Positions 31,418-43,838 of a DNA stretch of 64,000 nucleotides are shown in pieces. Location of the stretch: positions 9,858,001-9,922,000 of the forward strand of contig OY754473.1 in NCBI GenBank assembly GCA_963575645.1. The letters are read 5' to 3'. Below the pieces are notes generated by a model. That model made no database searches. It was given only the letters and a program-made list of their open reading frames with translations, and was not told the DNA's origin. The translations under genes and the position numbers were made by a program. Within the stretch, counting starts at the first letter, position 1, and every line of letters begins with the position of its first letter. Source of the stretch: Xanthostigma xanthostigma (Eukaryota > Arthropoda > Insecta > Raphidioptera > Raphidiidae).

Positions 31418-31452
31418 ATATATCCCATCTTTTTGCATTGATAATTGTAACA
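31384..31452. repeat. Perfect palindrome, 34-bp arms around one base
   Basis: TGTTACAATTATCAATGCAA and onward is mirrored exactly about base 31418. The left arm is piggyBac-4 coding sequence; the right arm is its inverted copy, at the left edge of the DUF7869-type insert. Confidence 0.97.
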
Positions 31453-33753
31453 TATAATTGATAATTGCCTATGATTGCAATAGTGATGAGGAGAACGACA
31501 TTAGTACAGATTCCAATGATGACCCTACTTTCCAGCCTGAATCGTCTCGTGCTAGAGACGATTCAGAAATTTCTGATTTTTCAGACTATATGGATGAAAG
31601 TGACAAAATATTGACACGATGTAGAACAAGTCACCCAGAAAACTGGAAAGCCAATATTACGAAATCTCACCGAGCAAAATGTCTGCCTTATACAAGCAAA
31701 AAAAAAAGCCATCCTGCTAAAGCTCCAAAACCTATTGATTGTTCTAACTGTAGATTTAAATGTACAAGTCACATTACAGAAGAGGACAGACAAGAAATTT
31801 GTAAATCTTATTGGGGATTTTCTGATTATAATAGACAAAAGGATTTTATATTAAAATGTGTTCAAACAGAACTACCAAAACGCAGAAAAGTAGATGTCAA
31901 TAGTGCTAAAGCACGCGATGTGTCTAAGACATATTTTTTAGAAAACAATACTGGAAGGCATCGAGTATGTGCAAAATTTTTTGAAAAGACTCTATGTATA
32001 TCAAATGGGCCTATTAATACAGTCATTAAAGGGGAACATTTTGGATCATTTACTGGTGGGGATAAAAGAGGACGAAAGACGCCTGGCAACAAAACTAGTG
32101 AATTATTAATTGCGTTAGTCAAAGAACACTATGTTCGGAAGTCCTCAAAGAAATTATATCTAGATAGTAATTTATCTATCTGGAAAATGTATGATCTGTA
32201 CCGTAATGATTTCTGCCAGAAAAAAAAACATTACTGAATTCGTCAGCGAAAAATGTTACCGGAGGATATTCTGTAATAACTACAACTATTCGTTTTTTAA
32301 ACCCAAAAAAGACCTATGTGCAACATGCTCAAAATATGATCAAGCTTCTACTGAGAATAAAAAAGAGCTGGAATCAGAATATTCAATGCATTTAATAAGG
32401 AAAGGCCAGTGCAATGAAGCCAAGGCTAATGATAAGCTGAGATGCAAAGATGATCCTACATTCGTTACTTGCACTTTTGATTTGCAAAGTGTCTTACAGT
32501 TGCCGTATTCAAGTGTATCATTGTTTTATTATTCTAGAAAATTGTGTGTATACAATTTGACAATCTATGTAGGGAGCGGAGAGATTGCTCATTGCTATAC
32601 TTGGAACGAATAACATGGTAAGCGAGGGAGCAATGAGATAGGTTCAATTTTGTTTAAATTCCTCAAATCTTTGCCCTTGACTGTAACAGATGTTTCACTT
32701 TTCTGTGACACTAATTGTGGTGGTCAAAACAGAAACCAGCAAGTGGCAGCTGTATTGATGTATGCTGTAAAAAACTTAAGCCATCTAAACAGAGTGGAGC
32801 TTAAGTTTTTGGAGTCAGGACATTCCCACATGGAATGTGACTCTATGCATTCTGCAATAGAGTCAGCAAAAAAAAAATAAAAATGCGTTTACGATGACTG
32901 ATTGGATGCGGATTTTTCAATCTGCTAGATCCGATAAAAGAGCAAAAAGCAAAGGGGAATATCAAGTACATCTTTTGAAGTACACGGACTTTTACAATCT
33001 ACAGGATTTAGCAGCCACCACAATCAAAAATCGCAATAAAGATGATTGTGGTGACAAAGTGTCGTGGCTTAAAATAAAGTGCCTTAAATTCGAAAAAAAT
33101 TTCCCCGACACTTTATTTTACAGATACGACCATACATCTGATTACAAACAAATAAATGTTGCAGGAAGAGGTCGCCGAAGAACAACAACAGTGGAAATGA
33201 AATCGGCATATTCGAATATGTTACCTATTTCGCAGGAAAAAAAAATGACATTATAAAACTATGTGCTGCTGGTTTAATTCCAGAGGAAGTTATCCCATGG
33301 TACAAAAGTTTACCAACTAATAACGAATTACTTACAGAGCGCTTACCAGAGCCATCTATTGATGAAACAGATTTAGAGGATGACCAAAAAAGCTTTTTTT
33401 AAGTACTTCCTATATTTAAATTTTTATTTTTTTGAATAAAATAGTTTGTTTTTTTTTATAAAATAAAGGTAATAGCTGATATTAAATAAGTTTTTATTCA
33501 TTATGTACTTCCTCTGTTTACAATTCTGGCAGGTAAAATTCACTAACTACTTTTTTATATTTTTTCTTAAAAAATAACGCATTGTGGATGAAAATTTAAG
33601 CACTGGGTTTTAGAGGAATATATTTTTTATAATATTCTACGAAATCACATCAGTAGCTAATAAAATAGAATTTTAGTATAAAATAATAATTAATACCTCA
33701 TTATCTCTGATAAGCTGTAAACGCACTTAATGAATTTTACTTGTCAACCGACG
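31418..33753 (+). mobile_element. DUF7869-type element inserted in piggyBac-4
   Basis: The insert separates piggyBac-4 codons for KDGI and YVCGT. A 4-bp ATAT can be read at both edges. No clear terminal inverted repeat is seen: the left edge is an inverted copy of the flank and the right edge ends CTTGTCAACCGACG. Superfamily assignment is open. Confidence 0.6.
31458..33402 (+). pseudogene. DUF7869-type putative transposase, copy 1
   Basis: Pieces at 31458-32237, 32191-32613, 32650-32880, 32894-33256 and about 33253-33402 form one gene broken by frameshifts and stops. Order: acidic N-terminus, a Cys motif in IDCSNCRFKC, GGDKRGRKTPGNKT, KPKKDLCATCSKYDQ, FDLQSVLQLPYSSVS, DTNCGGQNRNQQVAAV, ESGHSHMECDSMHSAIESAK and WLKIKCLKFEK. 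Conserved acids in FDLQ, the DTNCGGQN block and ECDSMH look like a DDE-type catalytic set. I recall this architecture as the widely repeated DUF7869 proteins of invertebrates. That it is a transposase is inference from its repetitive, mobile context. Confidence 0.65.
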
Positions 33754-34385
33754 ATATGTCTGTGGAACTGCAAGAAAAATTAGGAAAGGCTTTCCAAAAG
33801 AGTTGTTAGGGGACAAACAAATGAATAGAGGTGATAGTGACTGGCGAATAAGTGATACCGGAATTGTTGCCCTAAAATGAAAAGACAATAAAATTGTTCA
33901 TTTCCTGAGCAATTTTCATAATCCAGAAGAAAACGAGATAATTTCGAGAAAGCAAAAAGATGGTACTCGCCAAAATTTCAATTGTATAAAATTAGTCAAA
34001 GACTATAACGCACATATGGGTTAAGTATACAAAAATGACATGTATAAATCATGCTACGAGATCGACCGCAAGTCTAAGAAATGGTGGCACTGGATTTTCT
34101 GGCATTTTGTAGACCTAACTGTTGTAAATGCCTTTCTTATTTTCAAAGAAAGGGCGGCAACGTCCGGCAAAATCTTGTCACTGAAAGAGTTTAGACTCGC
34201 AGTTGCAAATGGTCTCGTAGGTGCAGATCCTAAAGTACCTCAGAGAGGGAGAAGAAGCAATGCCGAAATTATAAATAAATTCAAAGTACATGTTCCTTTA
34301 GAATTACGTACCGATAAAGCTGCACATATTATGCCAGTTCATGGAAGTAAAGTTAGATGTATGATTTTTTCTATGCCTATTTTAA
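33754..34385 (+). pseudogene. piggyBac-4 transposase, C-terminal half
   Basis: It continues from 31417: YVCGTARKIRKGFPKELLGD, a TGA at a conserved Trp (ALK*KDNK, near 33878), then YNAHMG followed by a TAA replacing the third catalytic region, and KSKKWWHWIFWHFVDLTVVN near 34070. The Cys-rich tail fails: only GSKVRC remains before an unrelated ending. It is thoroughly inactivated. Confidence 0.9.
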
Positions 34386-34583
34386 TAAATACATGATACT
34401 AGCTTGACGAATAATTTGCTTTCTTCATTTTAGATAGTACTTCGATCAGTATTGATAATTTTGACTTGAGTCAAGAAATTATTGCACAAGATAGTACAAG
34501 TAGGTACAATATGGGGTAAATATGATTGCAAACTAACTTTTATATTATCTGCAATTGTTAATAATTTTATTGTTATTTTAATA

Positions 34584-35132
34584 CAGGGTGACATATGGGA
34601 AACGGACGTTTTTAGAATGGCTAGTACACAGCTGTCAGTGGTGGAAAATTGTTGCGGTTTAGAACGTTTTAGATAAAATGGAGCAGTGGACGATACAGCA
34701 GCGAGTGTTCGCGTACGATACGTTCGTTCGAAATGGTAAGTCTGTTATTGCAACACAGCGGATCTTTCGTCGCCATTTTAATATCGGTCGGAATGGCGCA
34801 ATTCCAAGCCGTAATACGATCCTGCGATGGATTAAAGGTTTGAGATTAACAGGAAACATTAATGGAGTTAAAAGATGCCATTACAGAAGAGGTGCATTTG
34901 GTTGAACGAGAGCTGTTAGCGAAAGTTATGGATAACTTTCGGCACAGACTTGAAGTGTGCATTCAAGAGAATGACCGCCACCTGAATGATATAATTTTTC
35001 ATGCCTAACTACCTATATTAAATCAAATGGTAGGTACTGATCTGACGTTTTTTAAAACAAATTATTTTTTTCATCAAAAACAACTGATTATACATTCATT
35101 TGAAAAACGTCCGTTTCCCATATGTCACCCTG
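34584..35132 (+). mobile_element. Mariner/Tc1-like element, internally deleted (549 bp)
   Basis: Perfect terminal inverted repeats of about 30 bp begin CAGGGTGACATATGGGAAAC, with TA on both sides (34582-34583 and 35133-35134). Between them are only the two extremities of a transposase gene. Confidence 0.93.
34678..35007 (+). pseudogene. Deleted mariner-like transposase: HTH domain plus last residues
   Basis: ATG 34678 starts MEQWTIQQRVFAYDTFVRNG, then FRRHFNIGRNGAIPSRNTIL and RWIKGLRL: the N-terminal helix-turn-helix of insect mariner-like proteins with a DUF4817-type start. Near 34875 the sequence jumps to the C-terminal tail (ELLAKVMDNFRHRLEVCI, ending HLNDIIFHA at about 35007). The whole catalytic domain has been deleted. 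The open frame from ATG ends at 34905, giving a 75-residue DNA-binding peptide. Confidence 0.8.
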
Positions 35133-36130
35133 TAGATGCAGTTGAAAATGAGATGGAAACTATGTTCAGTGACAATAGCGACGATGATCCGAATGTTACT
35201 ATTAAAGATTGTTTAGCGAATGTATCGTCAGATGATTCTGAAATAGAACACATCACAGATTCTAATGAAATTGATAAAAATCAAGATATTGATAATAATA
35301 TGAATATCAACAATCATGGAAATACTACTGATACAGAATATGTTAATACTAATAAGCGAAGAGGTCGAATTTCTATTAAACAAGATACACGAGAATCGAG
35401 ATTAAAAAGAAATATTTTCAGAAATACAGGAAAAGAATATTTTACTAAAAAAGGCAAGATAGTTAAAGCTCGAACATTTAAAAAATTAACGCCATGTCGG
35501 ATGCAGTGTTTCACAAAATTTGATAAACAAAAAGTGCAAAATATTTTTGCGGAATACTGGTCAATGAAATCAAGAAATAAACGATCTGCGTACCTTTCCA
35601 GTTTGATTACAACTAGTACTAAGAACAGAGAACGTGTACGAAATGGGAAAGGAAGCACTTCTAAATTTAGACAGTTAACCCATAAATATCATATACTACT
35701 GGAAGGAGAAAAACACTGCGTTTGCAAGAAATGTTTCTTGAAAATATTTGGTGAAACAAACAAATTAATAGAAGTTGCACTGGCAAATAAAACGGTTTCA
35801 TACTTAGGAGTCAGCTCAGACGACAATAGGGGTAAAGCTCCACCTAAAAATAAATGGTGATTTAGAACAAGTAAGAAAACAAATTTTATCAGTTCCAAGT
35901 TATGAAAGTTATTACACTCGTCGAAATTCTTCAAAAAAATTTTTACCATCGTACTATACATTATGTTTGCTGTATGAAGAATATAAAAAAACGGTTCAAC
36001 GACCAGTTTCACGTAAAATTTACGAAAAATTTTTTCATGAGCTCAATATTAGTATCAAACAACCCAAAAAAGATACATGCAACACATGTGATACACTTCA
36101 CATCGTTACGTCCAAGCATCCGATAGATTT

Positions 36131-36997
36131 TTAATGGCTCATAGCCGATAACGCATGGTTAAGATGAAATCAGTTCTGATGACATAGATATTTGGATATT
36201 TTGCCCTCTGAAGGTGAGTTTTTTTTTTTTTGGCTAGCCTAAAGCTACACGTGTCAAATAATGATTGAGTAAATTTTCTGATTTTCTTTTGATGATTTTG
36301 GTTTTAGAGGGTTTTCATATCGGGTATCAAGTTACAAATATTTTATTTTGTAACCGATATACTCAGTAAACATTTATTGATGCTGGACACCAAATCGAAG
36401 CTTTCATGTGAAACATAATAACGTAACACATTTGGGAATGCTGAAATAAATAGCGGTTTTGTCGCCTGTCACGTACGGCAACATCAACTTGGTCGTATCG
36501 AGCTGTATACGGACTTAACACCGAGTTCTTGACTACGATTTGAAGATTCGAGTCGATCCATCGTACCGATGCATTTTTGGAATCGGATGGGAATTGACGG
36601 CTGGTAGGCGTTTCGAGCAGGACCGTTTCTTATCTCAGCTGAGTACGGTATATCCTCCAACATAGACCTATTTATGTGTGAAGACAACAAGTAAGCTTTT
36701 GTTTCTATTTAATTTCTGTGAGCTTCGATCGACAATCGACAGTTGGTTTCTCCGAAACATGTGAACAGTTTCGTCTCACCCGAGACTAATTTTTGCAATA
36801 GTACGGCTTCACCGATGAATTTTGATATGTTTAAAGTCCGAAATAAAGAATACGGTTCGGATTTATGTAGTTCTTGTATTTTTAATTCTCTATAAACCGG
36901 CTTGTGCGCTTCACGCTATCGGATGGGCCACACTTAACGTAGATTATAGCAACTTTTAATTATAGATTAGTTTAAGCATTATGAGTGGTTAATACCA
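36131..36997. other. Non-coding spacer
   Basis: No recognised gene. The part at 36450-36700 is less AT-rich than its surroundings, but no domain was identified on either strand. Confidence 0.4.
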
Positions 36998-37950
36998 AAG
37001 GTGAAAAAGAGTACTTGTCCCCAGATCTGAATATCAGTAGGCTATTCAAATAATTCAAACAAAAATATCCAAATGCTCAAATCTCAGATTGTTTCTACTT
37101 TGACACTTTCAAAGAAAAATTTCCCAAACTGTCATTTTATAGGCTTCGGACTGATACATGCGCTACCTGCGACATCTTAAATGCAAAAATTGCATCTTCT
37201 TTAGGACAGGAAAAACTAGAGAACCAAAACAAACTCAAGCTTCATCATTTGAAAGCAGAAAAGGCTAGATTACAGTTAAAAGAGGATTGTAAAAATGCTC
37301 AAAGAATCGACAATCATACTAATGTTTTCTCCTTTGATCTCCAGCAAGTATTTTCACTACCCACATTAACACATAGCTGCGTCAGTTGTCTACCTACAAT
37401 TTAGGTGCTCATTTTCATAGTGGGCTATCTATGATGTCATTGTGGCATGAAGGCCAATCTTGCAGAGGAGGCAATGAGGTAGCCTCATGTCTATTTAAAG
37501 TATTGAAAGAAGTCACCCCAACTCATTCACTAATCGCCTGGAGCGATAACTGCGCTGGGCAAAATAAAAACCAGATGTTACTTTTCTTGTGTATATACCT
37601 ACCTTACAGCAGTTGGAGTCTACAAGGAAATAGATCACAAGTTTCTTGTAGCAGGGCATACCTTCTTGGTCTGCGACCGAGATTTTGCGATGATAGAAAA
37701 GCGAAAACGTGTCACAATGTGCCATGTACCTGAAGACCTAAAGAAAATGATTGAAACTGTTCGTGAAAAAAATCCCTTTGTTGTCAACATGATGGACGAA
37801 AATGACCTTTTTAACATTAAAGAATGTTGAGAAAAATTCCTGAACACCAAAAAGCTTAATATTTCCAAAGTTATCTGGATAAAAATTGTTGCTTCACAAC
37901 CGGGAAAAATCAAGGTGAAAAAAACGTTCAACGAGCTTGAACCATTAGTT
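36998..37950 (+). pseudogene. DUF7869-type putative transposase, copy 3 (C-terminal half)
   Basis: Recognisable blocks in order: KLSFYRLRTDTCATCDILNA, FSFDLQQVFSLPTLTHSC, YNLGAHFHSGLSMMSLWHEG, SCRGGNEVASCLFKVLKE, IAWSDNCAGQNKNQMLLF, and after a frame change near 37590 HKFLVAGHTFLVCDRDFAMI and KVKKTFNELEPLV. These align block by block with copy 1 but are well diverged from it (DNCAGQNKNQ against DTNCGGQNRNQ), so they represent a different lineage. It could be the second half of the copy 2 gene with unrelated sequence between, or a separate insertion. Confidence 0.65.
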
Positions 37951-40900
37951 CGTCTAACAGCTAAAATTTGTTTAATCGCAATAGTTATAACCGCTTTTTT
38001 TCAAAAAATCGTTGAATGAAAAAGTGACCAAGGTACAACAGGTTCCCATATAAAGAACCACACCCATACAGCAGCAAACACAAGTCTTTGACCTTTTTTT
38101 ATAATAATCAGATATAATTAACAGATATTCAGTGATTGAATTAATTTTATCTGTTACAGTATTCGTAACCATTTGATTTCTTTTTATATTTCCCTTAAGT
38201 GCACATTTATAAATTGTTTCATCTCACAACACGGTACTTATACCTATTTTCGATTTTTTCATAATCACACTAGGTATATAAATGAGATTTCGCCTTTATT
38301 TTATTTTTTTTTTTTTTTTTATTTAACACAGACTCGTTATAACTCTTCGTATTTCATCATTTACATTGTCATGTATATTTAGAATTAACTTTATTGGATT
38401 GCGATTTTTATTTATATTTAGTTGTTAGGTATTGACGCATTTAACTTTAGCTTTGTCTGTGTAATTTATATTATACATTATAATACGACATATTAGATTG
38501 CTTTACACTTAAAGAAATTAACTTAAATATAGATATGCTTAAGCATACTATTCGAATACTTTACAGGCGATTAGTTATTTTTCAATACAACTTCACAAAC
38601 TATCCAAAACAATATTCTGTTCATTATTTTTTCCATTTTTTTTAAACTGTACTTTATGAAATTGTGATTTCACTGAAGTCATCACAGGTTTCAATAATTG
38701 AATTGTCTCTTGTATTACTGTTATTAATTCTGTTATAATAATCGATTTAGCATAGTGTGTTTACACAATAAACGCCTTCAAGTTGAATTTTATTTTTCAG
38801 TTTTAAAAAAATATTAAGTGACAGCATTTTATTTAATCACCACTGCAAAATATCACTTCTAATTTTATTCTTATGCACTAGGTACTATGTCTAATGTAAC
38901 AATTTATCACATTCACACTTTTTATTCATTTTTATTTTAAGTCGTTATACCTATTTCTCGTCATAACACGTAAAAATTAATAGTAAACATACAAGTGGCC
39001 GCCGACGAAGAAAACGTGATATCTTTAATGTCCTCCATGTTGTGTCATGTCACCACTCGCCTCTGCCCACTGGGCTGTCGTCGAACCTGTCTGTTGGCAT
39101 CTTAAGACTATAGAGGTACACATGCATGTCTACTGCGCTGCTACCAACTTCATTCTGCAACGCTCAATGGTTCCATAAAGCGGCCCGTACACAACCAAAT
39201 TTTCACTACGATTACTTGGAAATAGTTATGAATATTATACAAAAATACGTTACAATATCGTATTCAGATACTTGTGAAAGAATAAATAAAACTGATTTTA
39301 CATTGTCGTAACCTTAGACATCTATAATGCTCATAATTAAAAACTTAATCTATTTGCACACTACTTTACAGTTGATATATTTTTCTGACCAGAGAAATAT
39401 CTCTGTTTCTGACAGACTCTCATCAGGGCGAAACAAGTTGGCAACATGTAAAAAATGTGAACGGAATTTTTACATTTTTTGAATTTACAATAAACCAGTG
39501 GAAATTTGCAAATAATTCAAGAATTGCAAGGCGGGAAATTTTATATAATGCACCCCGGCGTTATGTTTGAAAATAGGTGTATATTTTTAATGACATTGAG
39601 CTTAATAATATAATTTAATAAACTTAATCTTAGAAAAAAATATTAAAAATACTGAAACATTGAGAGGAACAAAATAATTTTAATAATTTAGGTTGATAAT
39701 TACAAAAGCGTGGGCTGTTTATTAGTCACAACCAACGTTTTATAATTATTATGAACTTTAATTATTAAAAATCTTTTTTCAGTTTTAGTACAATTCAATA
39801 AAGGCTTTTTTTTAATTTATAAAAATTGTTCAATTATTTTTTCAAGAGGGTTGTGAGAAAAAGATAATTCTTCATCTTATTTGCGAAATTTCGGAACTTT
39901 AGCTTAATTAGATCTAGCCGAAAAAAATCCAGCCAATTGAATGACGGGACGGGACCATTCCTAATACATAATAATTTATCTTATTGTGTAAATATATCTA
40001 TCTCTATCTATCTATCTCTATACTGACACTTGACATAATATAATAACAAAGAAGATAAAATTTATGTTACCACGTGCGGTAACGCTGTTAACGGTTAACT
40101 AAACATTGCTATTAATTGCTACATATTCATTTTCATAGTTCTCTATATTATGTATAGGTAATAATATGTTATCATGTCGTTTTGTCAGAAAAAGCCTTTT
40201 ACCTCTATACTGGGAAAAATTGGAAAAACGTGGTCAAAAAATGATTTTAATTTTCTTAAAAATTTCACGCTAACCTTGAATAACTTTGTATGGTTTGAAT
40301 TTAGCAAAAAATCATAAGAGACCCTTTTTGCAGAGCGTTTAATTTCCTACAAAAATATGTATTGCTCATTGCTGTACATATATTTTTTTCGGAGATAAAA
40401 AATTAAATGAAAAAAGTGAAAAATTCCCATGTTATTTAAATGGGAAATGTATTGTCTTTAGGGCAGGGTTTCATAGGAATATTAAAAGCTGTTTTTGTTC
40501 TGATCTATTTTTTAGACCATAAACAATAAATTTAGGGGGTGCAGCAAAAAAAAAATAATTTAGTAAATAACGGACACCTAATATACATCCAAACGGGGTG
40601 CTGTGTATACTGTTTTATGTATTTAAACTCTAAAACGTACTGTTATTGTATTTCAGAAGTTTTTATTTCATTTCATAATCATGTCAAGAGGACTTACTGA
40701 CGAGTAACGGGCGGACAAAAAAGACCCCTTTTGCTTGCCAAATTAAAATTCGTGATAGATTTTTTAGATTAAGTCGATACTCGTATAAGGCGTGAGTTTG
40801 GCCGCTCCTTGGCCACAACAACCGTTGTGGTTAAAGCGCATCCGGGCTCACGTCTCATAATTGGTGTAAACTGTAAACCTTAGTGTTCTTGATATTCATA

Positions 40901-43508
40901 TCATACTTACCTTTAATTGATCTTATGTTTACGCATATAGCCTTAGTTGCTGAGCGTTTTATAACTATTTAAATTTTTAAAAAAGTCGATACTCAGTTTA
41001 CGCAAAGTTAACAAGAATAATACAAAGCAGAATTATGACGAAGAAGAGCGAAGAAGTTTATTTGCTACATACAAATTTGTTTATCATTTTTAATCACTTG
41101 AGTAATTATGCGTTTAATGACAGGAAAACTATCTCCCGTAGTTAGAGAAGGATGCGGTTGTAAAATAGTTTTGAATTATTAAAAAAAAACTTTTAAAAAA
41201 TCAACATTCTGCAAAAAATACCGCTAAAAAGCGTGAAATAATAAAGTTTGTTACGACCAAAATTTTTGGTTACAAACCAAAAACTCTACTAGGCCCGCCG
41301 TAGCTCATCGGCGCTGTGGGGAGGTTCGATGCAATAATTAAACACCAAAATGTCCTCAATATTTAGCAACTGCAAATACTTACTATGGTTTATTGTATAC
41401 GAACGTCTCAGAGAAAAAGGAAAACTACCCTGAAGGGAGTGTTAAGTTTTATATAGTAATTCTATAGGGCGTCAAGCCAAAATTTCCTCTGTTTTCAAAC
41501 TAATTCTACAGATGTTGGCTGCACCTGTAGAATTGTATGTATTTATTCGAACAACAAACAAAAGATAAAAAGAAACAAACTGTATGAAAATTGGAATTTA
41601 ATAAGATGAAACAATAAATATAGTCAATGCTAAAAAAAAATATAATTATAACCACTACTGATTTCTATGAACTTGTGAATAATAGAATACTTTAGGAAAA
41701 TCAGTGAATCGAAGTTAAATATTAATTTACAAAAGAGTTATTTTAAGCAATTCTAAAATTTTATACTCTTAAAAATTAATTCGTCTGTGGCCACCACGAG
41801 ATACTAAACTATCAGTCAGATTCAAACTAATAAAATAAAAATAGTACAAATTCCAAGGTCAATCTTATAAAAGGATAAAAAAAAATTATAAAATCTACAA
41901 ATTCAGCGAAAGTTTAAATCCAAAAAACAAAAAAAAAAGTAACATAAAATGGACCTTGGCTAAATTTACAAAATTAAATAAAAAAAAATAAAATACCACA
42001 ATACGATTGTCTAATATTTGAAATGATTATACCTATTCTTAGTTTGGTAACTAAGGAAACGTGAACTTTGAAATTAGATAATTTCTGTTTTGTTTTTCTA
42101 AATATAATTAAATATGTCACTTGAATTCACCAATGTTATATATCAAAACAGAACCAACCACAAAAAAAGAAACACAAACTTTAGTACGTTTTTAAATAAA
42201 TACCTGTTGTCAAAAAACACAAGTTCATAATACCTTCAGTAAATAAAGCTGTTTGATATCTTCAAACTGTCACCATTAAATTTATAATGTAATAGTCAAC
42301 ACTCAAAAACCATTAAATACATCAAAAACCATCCATTAACCAAAACCACTAATTCGTCAGCAAACCATCAAGGCATCAACCAACCAAAACCATCAATCCA
42401 TGGAAAACCAAACAAAACTACCATAACTATTAATCTAACAGGAAACTGTCGAACTACTAAAACCTATTCTTTCATTAACAACCAATTAATTCACCACTCA
42501 ATTTTTCCAACCCGTCGTTTTTTATAGCAATTATTTTCCTCTACCCCAAAAATTCAACAACCAATCAGACCCTCTTTTTTTTACTCCCTCGCCTACTACG
42601 ATTCAACTACCCATCTCTTTATTTTTCTATATCAACAATGAAATCATGAGTAGTTTCGATCCCTGAATACTCGTCAAAGCACACCCAAAATTACATACAG
42701 TAGAATATTCAAATAAATTATTATTATTCTTGTAAATTGTGACGTAACAAGTTTTCAAATCAGCGCCAATTTAATAACTACATATGTGGCGCCATCCGCC
42801 GGCCGAAGCTTGTATTCACGCTGGAAAGAACAACTAGTACCACGAATCGAGTGGTAAACCAACTAGCAGCCACAGAGTTTTCCACGCAGTGAGCGCTGCC
42901 GGCAAGATACAACAGATAATAGCAATAAGAATTGTTGTAACAATAAACACTACTTTGACAATCGCCGAGTTCTTATTTAAACAACCTAGCGAGCACCGGG
43001 AGTTGGCTCACACGCAACAATTCCCAAACATATACCTTACGTTTTGTGCACCTATGTTCCTTAAATTGGCGCCGACTTCAAAACTTTATTATTTTATGCC
43101 GCTCAGGTGCAAAAAACTGTTATCTTAAAATTTTGATTAAGTTTCAGACTCGATTAGGTACTTTCTTATTTTTATTTCGATTTTAGAGATTTTTTTAGAG
43201 AACTAATCGTACAATTGGTTTTAACATGTTTGTACAAATTTTAAGTGTTATTTGACCTAATATTACAAAGCCTAATCAAAATGTTCTGTTTTTTGTCTAA
43301 TTTCAAAAAAATATGGGGAAAAATTGAATAGCAAAATTATTTCAAAATATCAGTTTTTATTAACTGTCATCTGTCCTTTACATTTTGTTGTTTGTTTATA
43401 ACAATACGTGATTTGTTCGCACACAAGTCACAAATGCAACATTTTCTCTTAAATAGACCTCAATACTTCGTATTGTCCCGACTACTGCCAATACACATAC
43501 GTTTATAA
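37951..43508. other. Long gene-poor AT-rich stretch
   Basis: Both strands were scanned and no gene, transposase fragment or RNA gene was recognised. Short tandem patches include (TCTA)n near 40000-40020. 42780-43030 is more GC-balanced, beginning GGCGCCATCCGCCGGCC. TAAATTGGCGCCGACTTCAA at 43064 resembles 29601 in the piggyBac-3 tail. Confidence 0.4.
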
Positions 43509-43838
43509 CAGGGGCGGGCAAATCTTTTGATCGGCGGGCCACATAACTGATGAAAATTTGACCGCGGGCCGGATGGCTGACGAAAATATCACCGCGGGCC
43601 AGAAATTTTCAGAAAAAAAGATCCTCACATTCTATTTCCGCATTTGGAGAGCAAAAAAAAAAAAGGTCCTCACATTCTATTTGCGCATTCAGAGAGCAAA
43701 AAAAAAAGTTCCGCATGTGAGAGCTGCAGAGCAAAAAAATACTATTTTTCTAAAATTTTCTAAAATGCTTCGCGGGCCGGATAAAATTGCGCTGCGGGCC
43801 GGATCCGGCCCACGGGGGCCGCCATTTGCCCAGGCCTG
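43509..43838. mobile_element. hAT-type MITE, 330 bp
   Basis: Exact 8-bp duplication GTTTATAA at 43501-43508 and 43839-43846. The ends CAGGGGCGGGCAAAT and ATTTGCCCAGGCCTG are inverted repeats with mismatches. Internally it is rich in GCGGGCCGG motifs and poly-A runs; no coding capacity. Confidence 0.9.

Larger units (their letters stand above)
34435..36130 (+). pseudogene. DUF7869-type putative transposase, copy 2 (N-terminal half)
   Basis: A short piece (ISIDNFDLSQEIIAQDSTS, 34447-34503) precedes a mariner-like insertion. The main frame follows at 35135-35860: acidic region, GKEYFTKKGKIVKARTFKKL, CRMQCFTKFDKQKVQNIFAE, CVCKKCFLKIFGETNKL and SSDDNRGKAPPKNKW. A stop at 35858 and frame changes follow; the similarity continues to ISIKQPKKDTCNTCDTLH near 36090, equivalent to KPKKDLCATC in copy 1. 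The catalytic half is missing here. Confidence 0.65.

Noticed and set aside
36484-36690. Minus-strand open frame of 68 codons
   Set aside because: No recognisable domain, and the surrounding sequence gives no gene context.
40730-40870. GC-richer patch that might be a coding remnant (GGCCGCTCCTTGGCCAC)
   Set aside because: All frames break quickly and none reads as a known protein.
37951-43500. Several short open frames in the long AT-rich stretch (for example 39126-39311 and 42889-43128)
   Set aside because: No motif, no splice context and no similarity to known families that I can recognise; lengths are as expected by chance.
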